Translations under genes and position numbers: made by a program
Notes under the pieces: model-generated
The model's database searches: none
What the model was told of the DNA's origin: nothing
The model's input: the letters and a program-made list of their open reading frames with translations, nothing else
In this document: piece after piece, positions 31,690 to 42,996 of the stretch
How the letters are laid out: each line of letters opens with the position of its first letter
Numbering within the stretch: position 1 is the first letter of the stretch
From: Henricia sp. BOLD:AAB3569
Taxonomy: Eukaryota > Echinodermata > Asteroidea > Spinulosida > Echinasteridae
Assembly: GCA_037783545.1 (NCBI GenBank)
Contig: JBBELK010000096.1
Span: 1,922,001-1,986,000, forward strand
Reading direction: 5' to 3'
Length of the DNA: 64,000 bases

Positions 31690-33127
31690 AAGAAATGCAT
31701 TGCATTTTCAAACAGAAAAACAAAACCTTTCCCGAGTTAAAAAAATAAATATAAACTAAACCAACTATGCCGGAAATCGAACCCTTGACCTCTCATGTTC
31801 GAAACTCCGTTCATCGATTTGGGCAATTTATTCACAGCTACGACTTAAGAAATCTGCCCCGACGTTATCGGATCCCTTTATGGCACGAAGTTGAATATGG
31901 TAAGGTTGCAGAGCAAGCGCCCAACGCATTATTCTAGCGTTCTCTACCGGGTACCTTAGCTTTGTTAATGTAAATCAGCGGCTGGTGGTCCGTCTCGAGA
32001 ATGAACAGTTTACCATAGAGATACTGACGGAACTTCTGAACTCCGTATACACGAATCCGGTTGCTAAGGACTCCTTCCCTGCAAGTCCGCCATTACTGGG
32101 GGCCATCCACTCCCATGGACTGGACGCTTTGTCTTGTTGTTAAATCGAACAGCGCACAACGCATACGCGTACACGGGCTTCGCAAGCAAATAAACGCGCA
32201 AAATTGTTCGAAGTGACAACATAATATAACAGCATATCATCAACACAAAACCCACAGTTCATGGCACTGGATGGCCCCCAGCTATGGCGGACGTACACAG
32301 ACCATGACTTTGCAGCTCGGATTGGTGTATAGCAACCCCAGACATTCTTTCTCCATGACGGAATACGCGCATTCGCGACGTAGTAACTTTCGGCTTGCGT
32401 ACGCTATGGGAAAGTTCTGACCATCATATTCTTGAAAGAGGACTGCTCCGACGCCAATGTCTGAAGCATCTGTCCTAAGAGTAAACTGATGCTCGAAGTT
32501 TGGTAGATGCAAGATTGGCGGGTTAGACAATTTATCTTTCAATGTAGTAAATGCATGTTTTGCACTTTGTGTCCACACAATTTTGTTAGGTTCGGTATTC
32601 TTAGTTCTATCCGTAAGAGGCACGGCGATAGCTGCGTAATTGGGGATAAACCTACGGTAATATCCACTCAGTTGCTTTTTGTTTTGGGGAAGCGGCGCAC
32701 ACTGAATTTTGCTAATTTTGTCCATTTGATGCGCTAACTGTCCTTGCCCAACGACATGACCTAAGTACTGCACGCGTTCCATCCCAATTGTGCATTTACT
32801 AGGTTTCGCAGTCAAGTTTGCCTGTTGTAAGCGCATGAGCAGTTCGTTCAATACCCGTACATGAGTTTCCCAAGTCTGCGTATGGATAAGAATGTCGTCG
32901 ATATAATTATCGATATGCTGCAAACCATGTAAGAGGGAGCGCATAATTCGAGTGAACGTTGCCGGAGCATTCACTAATCCGAATGGCATGACCCGAAAAT
33001 GAAACAATCCTGTTGATGTTACAAAGGCCGTTTTGTTTTTGTCTTTCTCACACATGGGAACTTGCCAAGTATTGATCATTCGAGAGTTTGGCAAACATTT
33101 CCTCTTGGTCAGGGATGGGTTCTGCAT
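31690..33127 (-). pseudogene. Element B: rest of RT and RNase H, damaged
   Basis: In element sense the 33127-32282 frame gives RT after motif A (FRVMPFGLVNAPATF, YIDDILIHT as the YxDD box, YLGHVVG) and RNase H (RTDASDIGVGAVLFQ). RNase H resumes at about 32065-31985 with FRQYLYGK and LETDHQPL after a palindromic insertion. The frame differs from the upstream integrase ORF because about 30 bases are lost at the join (33060-33070), including the motif A aspartate. Confidence 0.85.
32082..32295. mobile_element. Small palindromic insertion inside element B RNase H
   Basis: Arms agtccgccattactggggg...ggccatccac (32084-32117) and its inverse at 32261-32295. It separates two halves of the RNase H coding sequence that are otherwise collinear with the family, so a MITE-like element inserted after element B was coding-competent. 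Confidence 0.7.
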
Positions 33128-36100
33128 CGAACACCGTTATTTTGTTTAACTTGCGAAAGTCAATGCAGAATCGATTACTGCCGTCCTTTTTCTTGACTAG
33201 TACTATGGGAGATGCGTATGGGGAATTCGTTTTCTCGATGATGTTTAAATCGAGCATCTCCTGAATCTCGTGATTGACAGTTTCTCTCATAGAGTACGGT
33301 AGTGGGTAAGGCTTACTCCTGATTGGGTCATTTGTAGTGAGTTCAATAGAATGCTCGCCGAGATTAGTTTCACCGGGTAAATCGGTCATAACGCTCTTGA
33401 AGTTCCCTAGGATGCGTTTAACACGATTTATTTGCTCAGGTTCCAAGTCAGGGTTTATGTTTACGTCAACAATAGTTTCTGTGCGTTTTAGCGAGGGCAA
33501 CACTATGACGTCTTCATTGTCTGTTAAGATGTCATCACGGCGCGCCTCGATCTCGTCTAGCGGAGCTTCACATTCCAAGACTGACACGCTTGCGCATTCG
33601 AGTAGGCCGACAGTTTGTGGTTGAGGCGTGTCGTTTGCGTTTTGTGGATCTGACCTGGGAACGTATTGCTTTAGCAAATTGGCATGGAATATCTTAGGCT
33701 TCCCATTTAAGTCTATGCGATAGTCCACGCTACCTATTTTGCTCATGACGCGAAACGGTCCCTTCCATTGCAAGAGTAACTTGTTTTTGTCGGTTGGAAG
33801 CAGAAGGAGAACGTAATCCCCAACCTTAAATGATCGGACACGAGCCTTGCGATCATAGTAGTGCTTTGCAGTTTGCGCTGCTTTGTTCAAATTCTGTTGC
33901 GCTAACTGGCAAGTACTTTCCAAACGATTACGAAGATCTATAACGTATTGATAGGTGGTTTTTGTCACTGAATCTGCTACCTTATCTGTCCAAAGCTCCC
34001 TTAGGATGGTCATTGGCCCTCGTACTGCTCTGCCGTAGATTAATTCGAACGGAGAAAATCCGAGACTGTCTTGCGGCGTTTCGCGGTAAGTGAACAGGAG
34101 AGGCGCAAGGTACCTATCCCAGTCACGTGGTCTGTCCGCGCATAGTCGCTTTAACATTTGTTTTAATGTCGCATTAAAGCATTCGACTAGGCCATTACAA
34201 CTAGGGTGATATGGTGTTGTAGTTAATTGCCGGATTGAGAGGAGTCTACTTATCTCCCTCATTATTTCTGACGTGAATTGGGTCCCTTGATCAGTGAGTA
34301 TTTCATTAGGAACACCAATCCTAGAGAACACACTTACCATGGCTTCGGCAACTATAGGTGTATCGATGCGTGACAATGGGACAGCTTCCGGATATCTAGT
34401 TGCATAGTCTACTATGACTAGAATAAATCGATTGCCACTTTCGGTCATAGGTGAAATTAGGCCTACAATGTCACATGCGATTCTCTTGAAGGGAGTATCG
34501 ATGATAGGCATTTTCCCTAGGGGGACTTTTGCAACTCTACCCTTAGAGATGGTTCTTTGGCAGATGTCACATGATCTACAATATCGTAACGTATCTGCAC
34601 TAATGCCAGGCCAGAAAAAATTGCTCAGTATTTTTTCAGTGGTTTTTCTAGCACCCTGATGTCCACCGAGCAATGACTCGTGAGCTAGTCTCATGACAAT
34701 CACTCTATATTTCTGAGGTACAATCAATTGTTGACAAACCTCATCATGGTCATATTTTGGTGAATGAAATTCTCTGTAAATTAGTCCGTCTCGATACAGG
34801 AATCGAGATTTTCCATATCGAGTGCACTTTTCTTCACCAGTTTTGGCCAACTCCCTAATTTTATGGAGGGCGAGGTCGGTTTTCTGAGCATTCTGTATGT
34901 CAGTTTTCTCTACCTCGGGAAGGCCTTCAGGAACTTTCAATTTCCTTAGTGGCTTACCCTCTGCAAGTTTTTGCGATCTAGTCTGTACTGCATTTATGTG
35001 AACCTGATCGCTCGACACTTCAGTAAGTTTGCAAGTGGGGTGTGTTTCAGCGTTACTTTTGTCATGTTGAAGTGCTGTTTGAGTTTCTTGAGGCACCCAA
35101 TCAGAATTGGGCTCACCGGGGTTTCTAGCGCCATCAATGTTACCCAAAATCACGTCATAGACGGGACTTTTCATGCATAGGGCTTCTACTTCACCCACAA
35201 AATAAGGTGAACTTAGACTGATTATTGCTACGGGCGTCGTCCTCACGGTTCCATCTACTAAAACGCAGGACTTTTCCGTACCGGTATACTGATTAGGAAG
35301 TACCAAATCATTGCGTATAACGACGCCGCTGCATCCGCTGTCGCGTAATACAGTTCCTACTTTGCCATTGATTACGCCTTTAGTTACGGGCATACCCCGA
35401 ACGTCAGTGCTTCTGCATGCAGCGCTCATAATGGGCAATTCGTGGCCACATTCGAGTTTTACCGAACCGTTTTTAGCGCAGCATTCAGACAATATCCGAT
35501 ACGATGTGGATGGAGGAGCAAGCACGCATGCTACGGTCTCATGGGGAAAATCACTTGTTTTGGGCACCGAGTGCGCGTTTTGCGTATCATTACCCGATAG
35601 ACGCGCTTTCTCTACGTTGCTTGGCTGCACAGTACCGTCATCATGCAACACTTCGACCAGAGCAGAAGTAATGGCATTTGCGACTCGAGACAATTGCATG
35701 TTCTTTCTGCAGTCGCGGGCTATGTGACCTGGTTTGTGGCACAATAAGCACGTTCTCATTGGTTTATTTTGTGACCAAGTAGCGTGTTGTTGAGCTGTGG
35801 CAATTGGCATGCTCGGTCTAGGCGTGTAATATGAGGACGCGCTTGGCTTAGGCAAACTTTGACGCATCTGCGGCTGTATATTTTGTCGCTGCTGCGGCTG
35901 CTGCGGCTGCTGCCTGTGAGATGCGTATGGTAGCTTTTTCGCCATGAGAGAGCCAAAATTTCCATGCGCTTCAGCATACTGCTCTGCATATTGGCCCATT
36001 TCTTTTACAGATTTTGGTTTACGCTCCTTAAGAAATGTGCCTAGCTCGACATTGCAACAATCTAAAAACTGTTACCTGAGAAATAGATCTTTAAGACCCT

Positions 36101-36443
36101 CGTACGACTTATCTATGTTTGCCATGTCCACCCAACGACACAGAATATTGTCAAGCCTAACAGCGAACTGTGGAGGGGTCTCCCCGACATCAGGCTTTGT
36201 GCTTCGAAAATTTGCGCGAAAACCATCTTCCGTCAAATGAAAGCGCTTTAAAAGAGCATCTTTCAACTTGCTATAGTTAGATACATCGTCCAAGGAAAGT
36301 CGGGCATAGACTTCCAAGGCCTTGCCCTTTAATAGAGCACTTAGATTAATCGCCCATTCCCCTCTATCCCAACCTTGCGCAACCGCGTAGCGCTCAAACC
36401 TTTGTAAGTACGCGTCCAAATCATCATGATTTTCATCAAACAC
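33048..36443 (-). pseudogene. Element B gag-protease-integrase-RT(N) frame
   Basis: One frame of about 1,130 codons, broken only by a TAA at 36074-36072. The capsid part (about 36420-35960) has AINLSALLKGKALEVYARL, DYSKLK-type spacing, FRANFRS and RLDNILCRW, then EQF-type and ERKPKSVKE segments in the same order as SCAN domains. A CCHC knuckle is at 35750-35709, protease LRDSG at about 35340, and the integrase zinc module (HESLLGGH...CDIC) near 34690-34560. The integrase core has ACDIVG, LTDQGTQ and NGLVECFN. A chromodomain-free linker follows, then RT start (RSKPYPLP, SPIVLVKKKDG, CIDFRKLN). It would be translated as a Gag-Pol fusion. Confidence 0.9.
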
Positions 36444-36586
36444 AGGTAATTTTGGACTGCGTGCTTTAGCATGACCAACTGGGCCATGGTTTTCACCCGT
36501 TTGCGCTTTTGTTCCATTTTCGTGTTCACGCTCGCCTTTTGTTTATTCTAGAAAGGCAAAAGTAACACATTTTATTTCGTTTTTTT
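36444..36586. other. Leader of element B
   Basis: Short non-coding leader or extreme N-terminus of gag; the true start codon is unclear because no early ATG lies in the gag frame. Confidence 0.5.
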
Positions 36587-36604
36587 TCTTCGGACAAGCC
36601 CCCA
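36587..36604 (-). other. Primer binding site of element B (tRNA-Pro-like)
   Basis: On the - strand tgggggcttgtccgaaga lies five bases from the 5' LTR. It resembles the complement of the tRNA-Pro 3' end (tgggggctcgtccgggat) with a few mismatches. Confidence 0.6.
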
Positions 36605-36609
36605 AATAT

Positions 36610-37680
36610 TGTAACCACTTGACCCTTTACTATTATACTAAGTGCTTGCAAGTGGCTACCCCGGGTCCTTACACCAAAACCAATAATTATTATACGAAAC
36701 AAATTTGTATATTGCTTTAAGTATTTTATTTAGGTATTTACGTATTTACAAAATAATGATAATGGATTCCAATTTATACTAATATAATTCTCAAGGCAAC
36801 TTTAACTCTTTCAATTCAAATCTCCTTATCAAATATAGTTAGCCTTAAGTCGTCCGTTATCAATTCTCCGATTACTCACTTTCCAATTATACTTTGATCA
36901 ACCGTAAATCAATTTATCCAAAGTTCTCAATTCCTAATCAACTCACTATAACCATAGTACTTGCTACGGGCCGTCTAACTACACTTTGAAATACGATACT
37001 GGTTCACACTTATTCAGTCAGTTTACTCAAAGTTCTGTCCATTGCTTGTCAAGCCTCAGTCCAACGGCGTACACGACAGTCCTCTAGTCCGCGAGTCATG
37101 CACGTCTGGTTTCGTGACTACTCCAAACTTGGCCCCGCTGACACTCCCGGTCAGATCACGGTCGCACGGTGGACTTGGGCTGCACAATGGTATACCGTCA
37201 AAATGAACCGTCTCAATGACGTCATTCAAAAGCCATAGTTATCGACGATAGTTCGGCAGACTGTGTGTCGCAGAAACAGCAGGTTCAAACTTAGGGCGGT
37301 AGAAATCTGGAAATCGGCGCTGATTTCTGCCGATCAAATCCAGGCATCGCGTTCCGGGACAGAATTCACCGGGCGATCATCCCTTGCAGAATCAGAGGGT
37401 TTCAGGTGGCTGATACCGGCCCCAGTCACTGACGCACACGTCCACACAAACGTTCTCGATCTGACGAGACTTACTGACCGACTGACACACCCTTCTACCA
37501 CTTTCCCACACTACATATTTCATGACGTCACACTAACATTCTTTATCACGCACACGTTTTCTCTAGAATATGTCTGGAATGTGAGCCGTGAGAACGTTTA
37601 TGCAAATGACTAAAATAAGTAAACTGAGCATGCGCGATAACTATGGCAAAAGTACAAACGTTTTAAAACTTATTCTGACA
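36610..37680 (-). repeat. LTR of element B (5' LTR in element sense)
   Basis: Direct repeat of 30582-31672, followed by the CTCTA duplication. Confidence 0.95.
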
Positions 37681-37826
37681 CTCTACATACATGTACATGT
37701 ACCTCCCTGGTAATACTCTAGATACTGACGTACACGTGTACACACCTTTGTTTTTATCAATTTAATGATCAAATTTCCCCAAGCAGAACCTGCAGTAGCA
37801 TCATGTTTGAACCAAAATTTTGATAT

Positions 37827-39217
37827 TACAGTCAAACTTGTGTATAGTGGCCACCCATGGGACCGGGCAAAAGTGGCCACTATAGACAAGTGGCCTTTAT
37901 ATGCAGGTGTACACACAAATGCGCATGAATGTATTTGCATACCCGGTATGTGCATTGTTTATATACAATGTATGGCCATGTACATGTACATCAAGAAACA
38001 ATTGCAATTCAGCTAAATTTCAAGTGTGCAGTGTACCTGGACAAAGATATTTCCTTCTCTCAAAGTTCAAGAAAATAATCTTTAAAATGTAAAAAGTAAA
38101 ATACTTGCTCATCCAAACAACATTGTTGGTAATGTGGATTAATAATAACAAAAGACGCAGATATCGGCAGCAGGCACGGCAGGAGTTTAATTCCGAAAGA
38201 ATACCACACCCAGCCACAATGTGCTTGAGATCCCATGCACAACTTTAAATACAGGACAAGTAAGTTTTTCCAAGACCAATGAATTTCTTTTTTTTAAATC
38301 TTAATTATAAGTTTGTGTTTTTTTTTTTTAATATCAAAGTAACATTTTTACATGATTTACATGTAACCAGGATTTTTCGGAAAGAATTGAGAAGTTGACC
38401 ATCATTGCCTCAGACCTTGCATAGGCCTATACATGTAAAAAAAAACCACATGACTACTGAGCTGAAAACAAGAATTAGGCACATTTTAAGAATTAAGCAG
38501 GTTTAACAAAATAAAATAATTTTTTTATTTTTCCACAAAACAGTTCGATGGAAATTGCTGTCTCTTGGAAAATAGTAATGCATGGTCAAGTTTCCAATTC
38601 TTACCTGGGTGATGTGTTTATTTTCCATGCAAAACTACATGTAGCCTCCAAAGTTAAGAACTTTATACCGTGAATTTGTTTCCTGGCGACGCTATGCCCG
38701 ATTCCATTGCAATGTTTTTCACACCCCCTTCTGCCTTCAATTGGCCCTATGACATGTATGACACAATTTTTTCTTCCTAAGAGTAATGATCTTTCCCTGA
38801 AATTAACTGCACAATCCAAATGTTCTGTAATTGCTTCAACAAAAACGATCTAGAAAAGAGGAAACAATTGTTATCGTTCGTAACAAAACACATGACTTCT
38901 TATAGTCTGACCCCAATACTGTTTTATACAATGCTTTTATGCATAGTACGTGGGAACTAGACATTTATGCCTAAACATGGGTAACAACAGAGGGCGCCCT
39001 TCATTTTTACATGGCCTCAATACTACGGATGTTTTTGCCGTACACTGTGCACACAAAAACCTTCAACCCCGGCCGTTGGCCGCGTTATAGAGGGGCCGTT
39101 TTATCAAGGTGCGTCAATGGTTATTTTACACAGCAGTCGTTCGGTACCCAACAGTCTTGGCCGGTTTAGGCAAGTGGCCGTTTTATAGAGGTGGCCGGAA
39201 GAGCAAGTTTGACTGTA
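37827..39217. mobile_element. pogo-like TIR-bounded non-autonomous element
   Basis: The left end tacagtcaaacttgtgtata and the right end gcaagtttgactgta are inverse to each other. Both ends carry repeated ggccacc/ggccgtttta motifs. The interior (about 1.4 kb) has no transposase ORF, only AT-rich sequence. CAGT-type ends with TA resemble pogo/Tigger relatives. Confidence 0.5.
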
Positions 39218-39227
39218 TATGTATATG

Positions 39228-39622
39228 ATCCTACAGAGTCCTACCTCTTCGCTATGGCGCTCGCGTATAACAGAGTCAAGCACCAGGCTACCATAATTGC
39301 GGCCCAGCACGTACCATTTTTGGATGAGGGGTGATTTGTTTTAGCGCGCCACTGTGCGGTCAGTGAAGGGAGGATTCACTCAAAATTACCACCAAAGGGC
39401 TTTTTCTCTGAGTGAATGACTTTTCACTCCTAAAGTTACCATGCGGGTCGCTTTGACAAAAAGCCATTTGGAGTGAATCCTCCCTTCACTGACCACACGG
39501 TGGTGCCCTAAAACTAATCCCCCCTCATCCAAAAATGGTACGTGCTGGGTTGCAATTCGGGTAGTCTTGTGCTTGACTTTGTGATATGCGAGCGCCATAG
39601 CACAGAGGCAGGACTCAAGGAT
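39228..39622. repeat. Foldback element (family 3)
   Basis: Long imperfect inverted arms meet near 39424. Pairs include cccagcacgtaccatttttgg / ccaaaaatggtacgtgctggg, ggtcagtgaagggaggattc / gaatcctcccttcactgacc and gctatggcgctcgc / gcgagcgccatagc. No ORF. Confidence 0.85.
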
Positions 39623-39639
39623 TTTATGCAAATCCGAAG

Positions 39640-40388
39640 AAGAAATTCTCATATTTTGTTACAAACACGAGGAGTTTGAGGTTCTGCTTGGAGCGATGTG
39701 AATTTGATCGTCAAACTGAGACAAACTGAGGTGTGTACGTCAGTTTTGAGAGTATTACGGCTAGGGTGGTATGTAGAACGTGTAGAGATTTTGATTTTAC
39801 CCCAAAATTGCAATTTCCTGTAAGAAGACTTGGTTAAAGATTCCGTTTGGAGCAACGATTTTGATAGGGAAAAAAAAGGTTATATTGGAAGTATAGGCTT
39901 TTTAAGCATATCATATAAAAATAAGCCTATACTTTCAGTATTTGGAATTATTATATAAAATGAAGCTTTTGCCGACACCGTGCGCGTTTCTGTTACTGTG
40001 CAGCACAGAGCCCAGATTCGATGTGCGTGCAAGTTGGGCGCACTTGCCACTACAATCACACGCGTACGCGCGCGTCATGGATCGAGGGAATGGATTGCGT
40101 GCGTGTGCAACGCTCGCCAGAGTACAGTAACATAAAATACTGTACAACAGTAACAAAAGCACATGCATTTGTAAACTGACGTTTTCAACACCAAACAGAC
40201 ATAAATCTCGCGGAAATCTTTCAAAACAAAGCTTCATTTTATATAACAATAATAATATTGGATGTCTTTTCGGTTGATATGAGAATATACCGCACTCGTC
40301 ATGAAAATACCGAACTCGCCTTCGGCTCGTTCCGTATTTTCATGACTCGTGCGGTATACAATGTATTCTCAAAGCCATCCAATATTAT
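39640..40388. repeat. Cluster of palindromic repeat fragments
   Basis: 39700-39940 is a half copy of foldback family 2 (agaacgtgtagagattttga, ttgatagggaaaaaaaagg). 39946-40260 is bounded by ataaaatgaagctttt and its inverse aaagcttcattttatat. 40255-40388 is a palindrome with aataccgcactcgtcatgaaaatac-type arms (atattggatgtctt / gccatccaatat). None is coding. Confidence 0.6.
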
Positions 40389-40729
40389 ATAAGTACCGGG
40401 TATCCATTAATTCCCAGCTCTCACACGCCCCCAAAAAGCAACAGTTTTCACCTTCAAATTTGAGAAACAAATGGGTATTGAGGTTTAAGCTGAGGTGTAA
40501 TAACTTACTTACATGTACCTTTTAGGAAAAAGTGCAATTTTCTGTCCGATTTTGAGACCGATCAATCATAGTTTGCATTAACAACACGATGTGATGCACG
40601 CACTACATGTACATCCGGGGCACTTCGCTCATTTAAAATTTGTTACGTCATTATTGCTGAATTAAAATAAAGTAACTACATTGCTGAATATCAATAACAT
40701 TCAAATTGTAATTTATTTTTATTCAACAG

Positions 40730-40833
40730 CCTCTATGCCATTGGGAGTCAGCTCTCACCGGCACTAAAATCATCAGGCATTGAGGTTTTAGAGACAGATT
40801 CTTTCAAGTTACATTGCTTGCAGATGTTATCAG
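40730..40833 (+). CDS. TRAPPC4: TRAPPC4 exon 3
   Basis: Acceptor attcaacag/C, donor tcag/gtacgt. With the TC of exon 2 it encodes [11 protein letters not shown]...[22 protein letters not shown], matching TRAPPC4 after MLASMFHS. It ends in phase 1. The remaining C-terminal about 65 residues of the family (IKFVV...) were not found in the window and should lie beyond 64000. Confidence 0.95.
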
Positions 40834-40937
40834 GTACGTATTAACTATTACTTCTTTCTGGTACTGAAACCAAGGATTCCTCAAAAGTGCCCATTGCACT
40901 GTCGCTCGCAAGTGTGAGGAAACCCATGATGAATTTA

Positions 40938-41176
40938 AAACGGCCAGAGACGCCGGGGAATCCCCTTGCTCTTCACGAAAGAATGCTCTGGGATCTTTAA
41001 AGTGTTTTACCTAACACACTGGACCAATGGCTTTACATCCTTTCCGAATGATGGAGCAAGTGTATTTAAGTGCCTTGCTCAAGGGCACAGGTACCACGGC
41101 CGGGTATCAAATCCGCAACCCCAAGTTTTCACCCAAGTATTGCAATTCAGTGACCTAAACCACTTGGCCACGGTAC
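40938..41176 (-). mobile_element. tRNA-derived SINE, - orientation
   Basis: The inverse of the family seen at 20215-20452. On the - strand it starts taccgtggccaagtggttta and has a B-box-like ggatttgatacccgg, then the shared ggatgtaaagcc and gtgtgttaggtaaa-type body. It lies 100 bases after TRAPPC4 exon 3. Confidence 0.75.
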
Positions 41177-41279
41177 CCCACGGTATCACAACATGGTTTT
41201 ATCCACAATAAAATTGAGTATGAGACTACCAAACTTGGGATGAGAGAAAAATCATATGGGCCTCATCGGGATTTCAACC

Positions 41280-41385
41280 AGGGACCTCTGACAATGAGGC
41301 CCTCTGACAATGAGGCCCAATGAGGTCCAATGAGGCTCTCTGACAATGACGCCCAAAGAGGCCCACTGACAATTTGGCCCATATG
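41280..41385 (+). repeat. Degenerate short tandem repeats (ctgacaatgaggcc)
   Basis: Several imperfect copies of ctctgacaatgaggcc and caatgaggcc in a row. Confidence 0.6.
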
Positions 41386-41640
41386 AATTTTGTCTCTCAT
41401 CTTATGTTTGGTTGTTTCATTTTAACGGTGCTTATGTGGAGGGGCGCTATTTTTATTTGTTCAACGATAATTAAAGAGAAGATTTTGGTTGATTGTTATC
41501 GATTGATGATGTTCAAAAGTTATCCAACTAGCCTTGGGTCCCGATGATTTAATTACAAAGTCTGATTTCTTGATTTGACACGATTGAACAAAATCTATTC
41601 GAGGGTTCTTTGTTGGCTGAAAAATTGTTTATTGTCAGGC

Positions 41641-42812
41641 AGCTGCAAAGTGGAGCGGTGAAAGTTCCAACCGCACGACGATCGAGCACACGAGGAACAG
41701 CATGGAAAAGAACAAACAATACACCATAAGTTAAACATAATAGTCAAAAGTACACAATAAGACGAATAAAAATATCAAGCTCTTACAAGTTAAATTTATG
41801 CAACTTGTTTCAACACCAACGCATGTGCGACTGATCTGGAGTCTACAACACAAGCAGGGCTAGTGCGTGAGCACACGCACAAATTGTTATAGTACTTCTG
41901 TGCACTAGACTAGCACTAGCAGAGTCTATTTAAGTTCTAGAACTGATATACTCAAAATCAAGGAAACCTGTCAGTAAAACTTATCACCAAACTGTCGTAT
42001 GACCCAAATTTAGTGACAAAGTTCTCTTGTTATGTGACCTTTAAACAAAACTCGAAAAGCAATAGCACCTCGTGCAGTGCAATCGCACAAATTACAGTTG
42101 GTAATCCTCAAATTTACGGGGTACATGTAGATACAGTATATAGTATGTGTCACCCAGTCTGTCAAAAACAATGGAATTTGCTCACTTAAATCCTGCAGGT
42201 TTTGTGTAAATGTGCAAATAATCATTTTAAACCCAAATGCAACACTACAACCTAAAAATAATGTTTCATTTCTCATGTACCAGTCATATAAGGGTCTGGT
42301 CACATGAGGGCGCTGTTCATCTCTAACGGTGCATCAGGATAGAACTGATATGGGGGATTAACTCCATAAAAACTCTCCCATGACCAATTGCTCCTCAAAA
42401 GGTACTTGTATAAATGACTCTGAATCAAATTTAACAAGCACAAGCTCTAATTTAAACCAAAAATCGGCCGCAAGAATGTAAACGGGCCGCATAGCCACGC
42501 CCACCGGGCCGTATTCATTTGCGTAGGTCGCCATCTTAGCTTTTTGAGCGACACAAAATTACGCTAGAAAACACCTTTTTAAAACGCCACAAATAATGCA
42601 ACATACTCAATATGGACTCTGAAAGCCCAGCGGTCACTCTAGTTGATAGAAAACAGAATATTTAAGGTTTAACAAGCGAGAAATGTACCTGCAAAGTGGA
42701 GCGGTGAAAGTTCCAACCGCACGACGATCGGGCACACGAGGAACAGCCCAGCCGTCGCGTGGTGGCGATATCACTACTCCACGGTCAAGCAGGGAGCTTT
42801 ACGGGCTCCACA
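41641..42812 (-). repeat. Putative 3' LTR region of Gypsy element C
   Basis: In element sense it follows the pol C-terminus. A purine-rich stretch (aggttttggaaga, about 42813-42826) precedes tgtggagcccg, a plausible LTR start. A 60-base sequence (gcaaagtggagcggtgaaag...) occurs twice, at 41643-41702 and 42692-42750, with two or three changes. An aataaa-like word lies near the far end. No partner LTR survives, so boundaries are uncertain. Confidence 0.4.
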
Positions 42813-42996
42813 ATCTTCCAAAACCTATCCATGTCGTCGCCCCGACGACTAAATTCCTAGAAACACGTACTATAAGGCAACAATTTTAAAAAGGCAACAT
42901 TCAATAAGTAAAATCTGCAAAACACCAACTACACCTCTGTAGATGTACGTGAAAGGTTTATGCAAAATTGGGATTCGTTCTCCAACCCAGGGGATC

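Larger units (their letters stand above)
30582..37680 (-). mobile_element. Gmr1-like Gypsy/Ty3 LTR retrotransposon B
   Basis: A complete element on the - strand with LTRs of 1,091 bp (30582-31672) and 1,071 bp (36610-37680) that are nearly identical, and 5-bp CTCTA duplications at 30577-30581 and 37681-37685. Domain order is capsid (SCAN-like), zinc knuckle, protease, integrase, RT, RNase H. Integrase before RT is the copia-like order described for Gmr1 elements of deuterostomes. The copy is defective: a gag stop codon, loss of RT motif A, and an insertion in RNase H. Confidence 0.93.

Noticed and set aside
41641..42812. Confident LTR call for element C
   Set aside because: Only one end is plausible and no second LTR exists in the window; kept as a low-confidence feature only.
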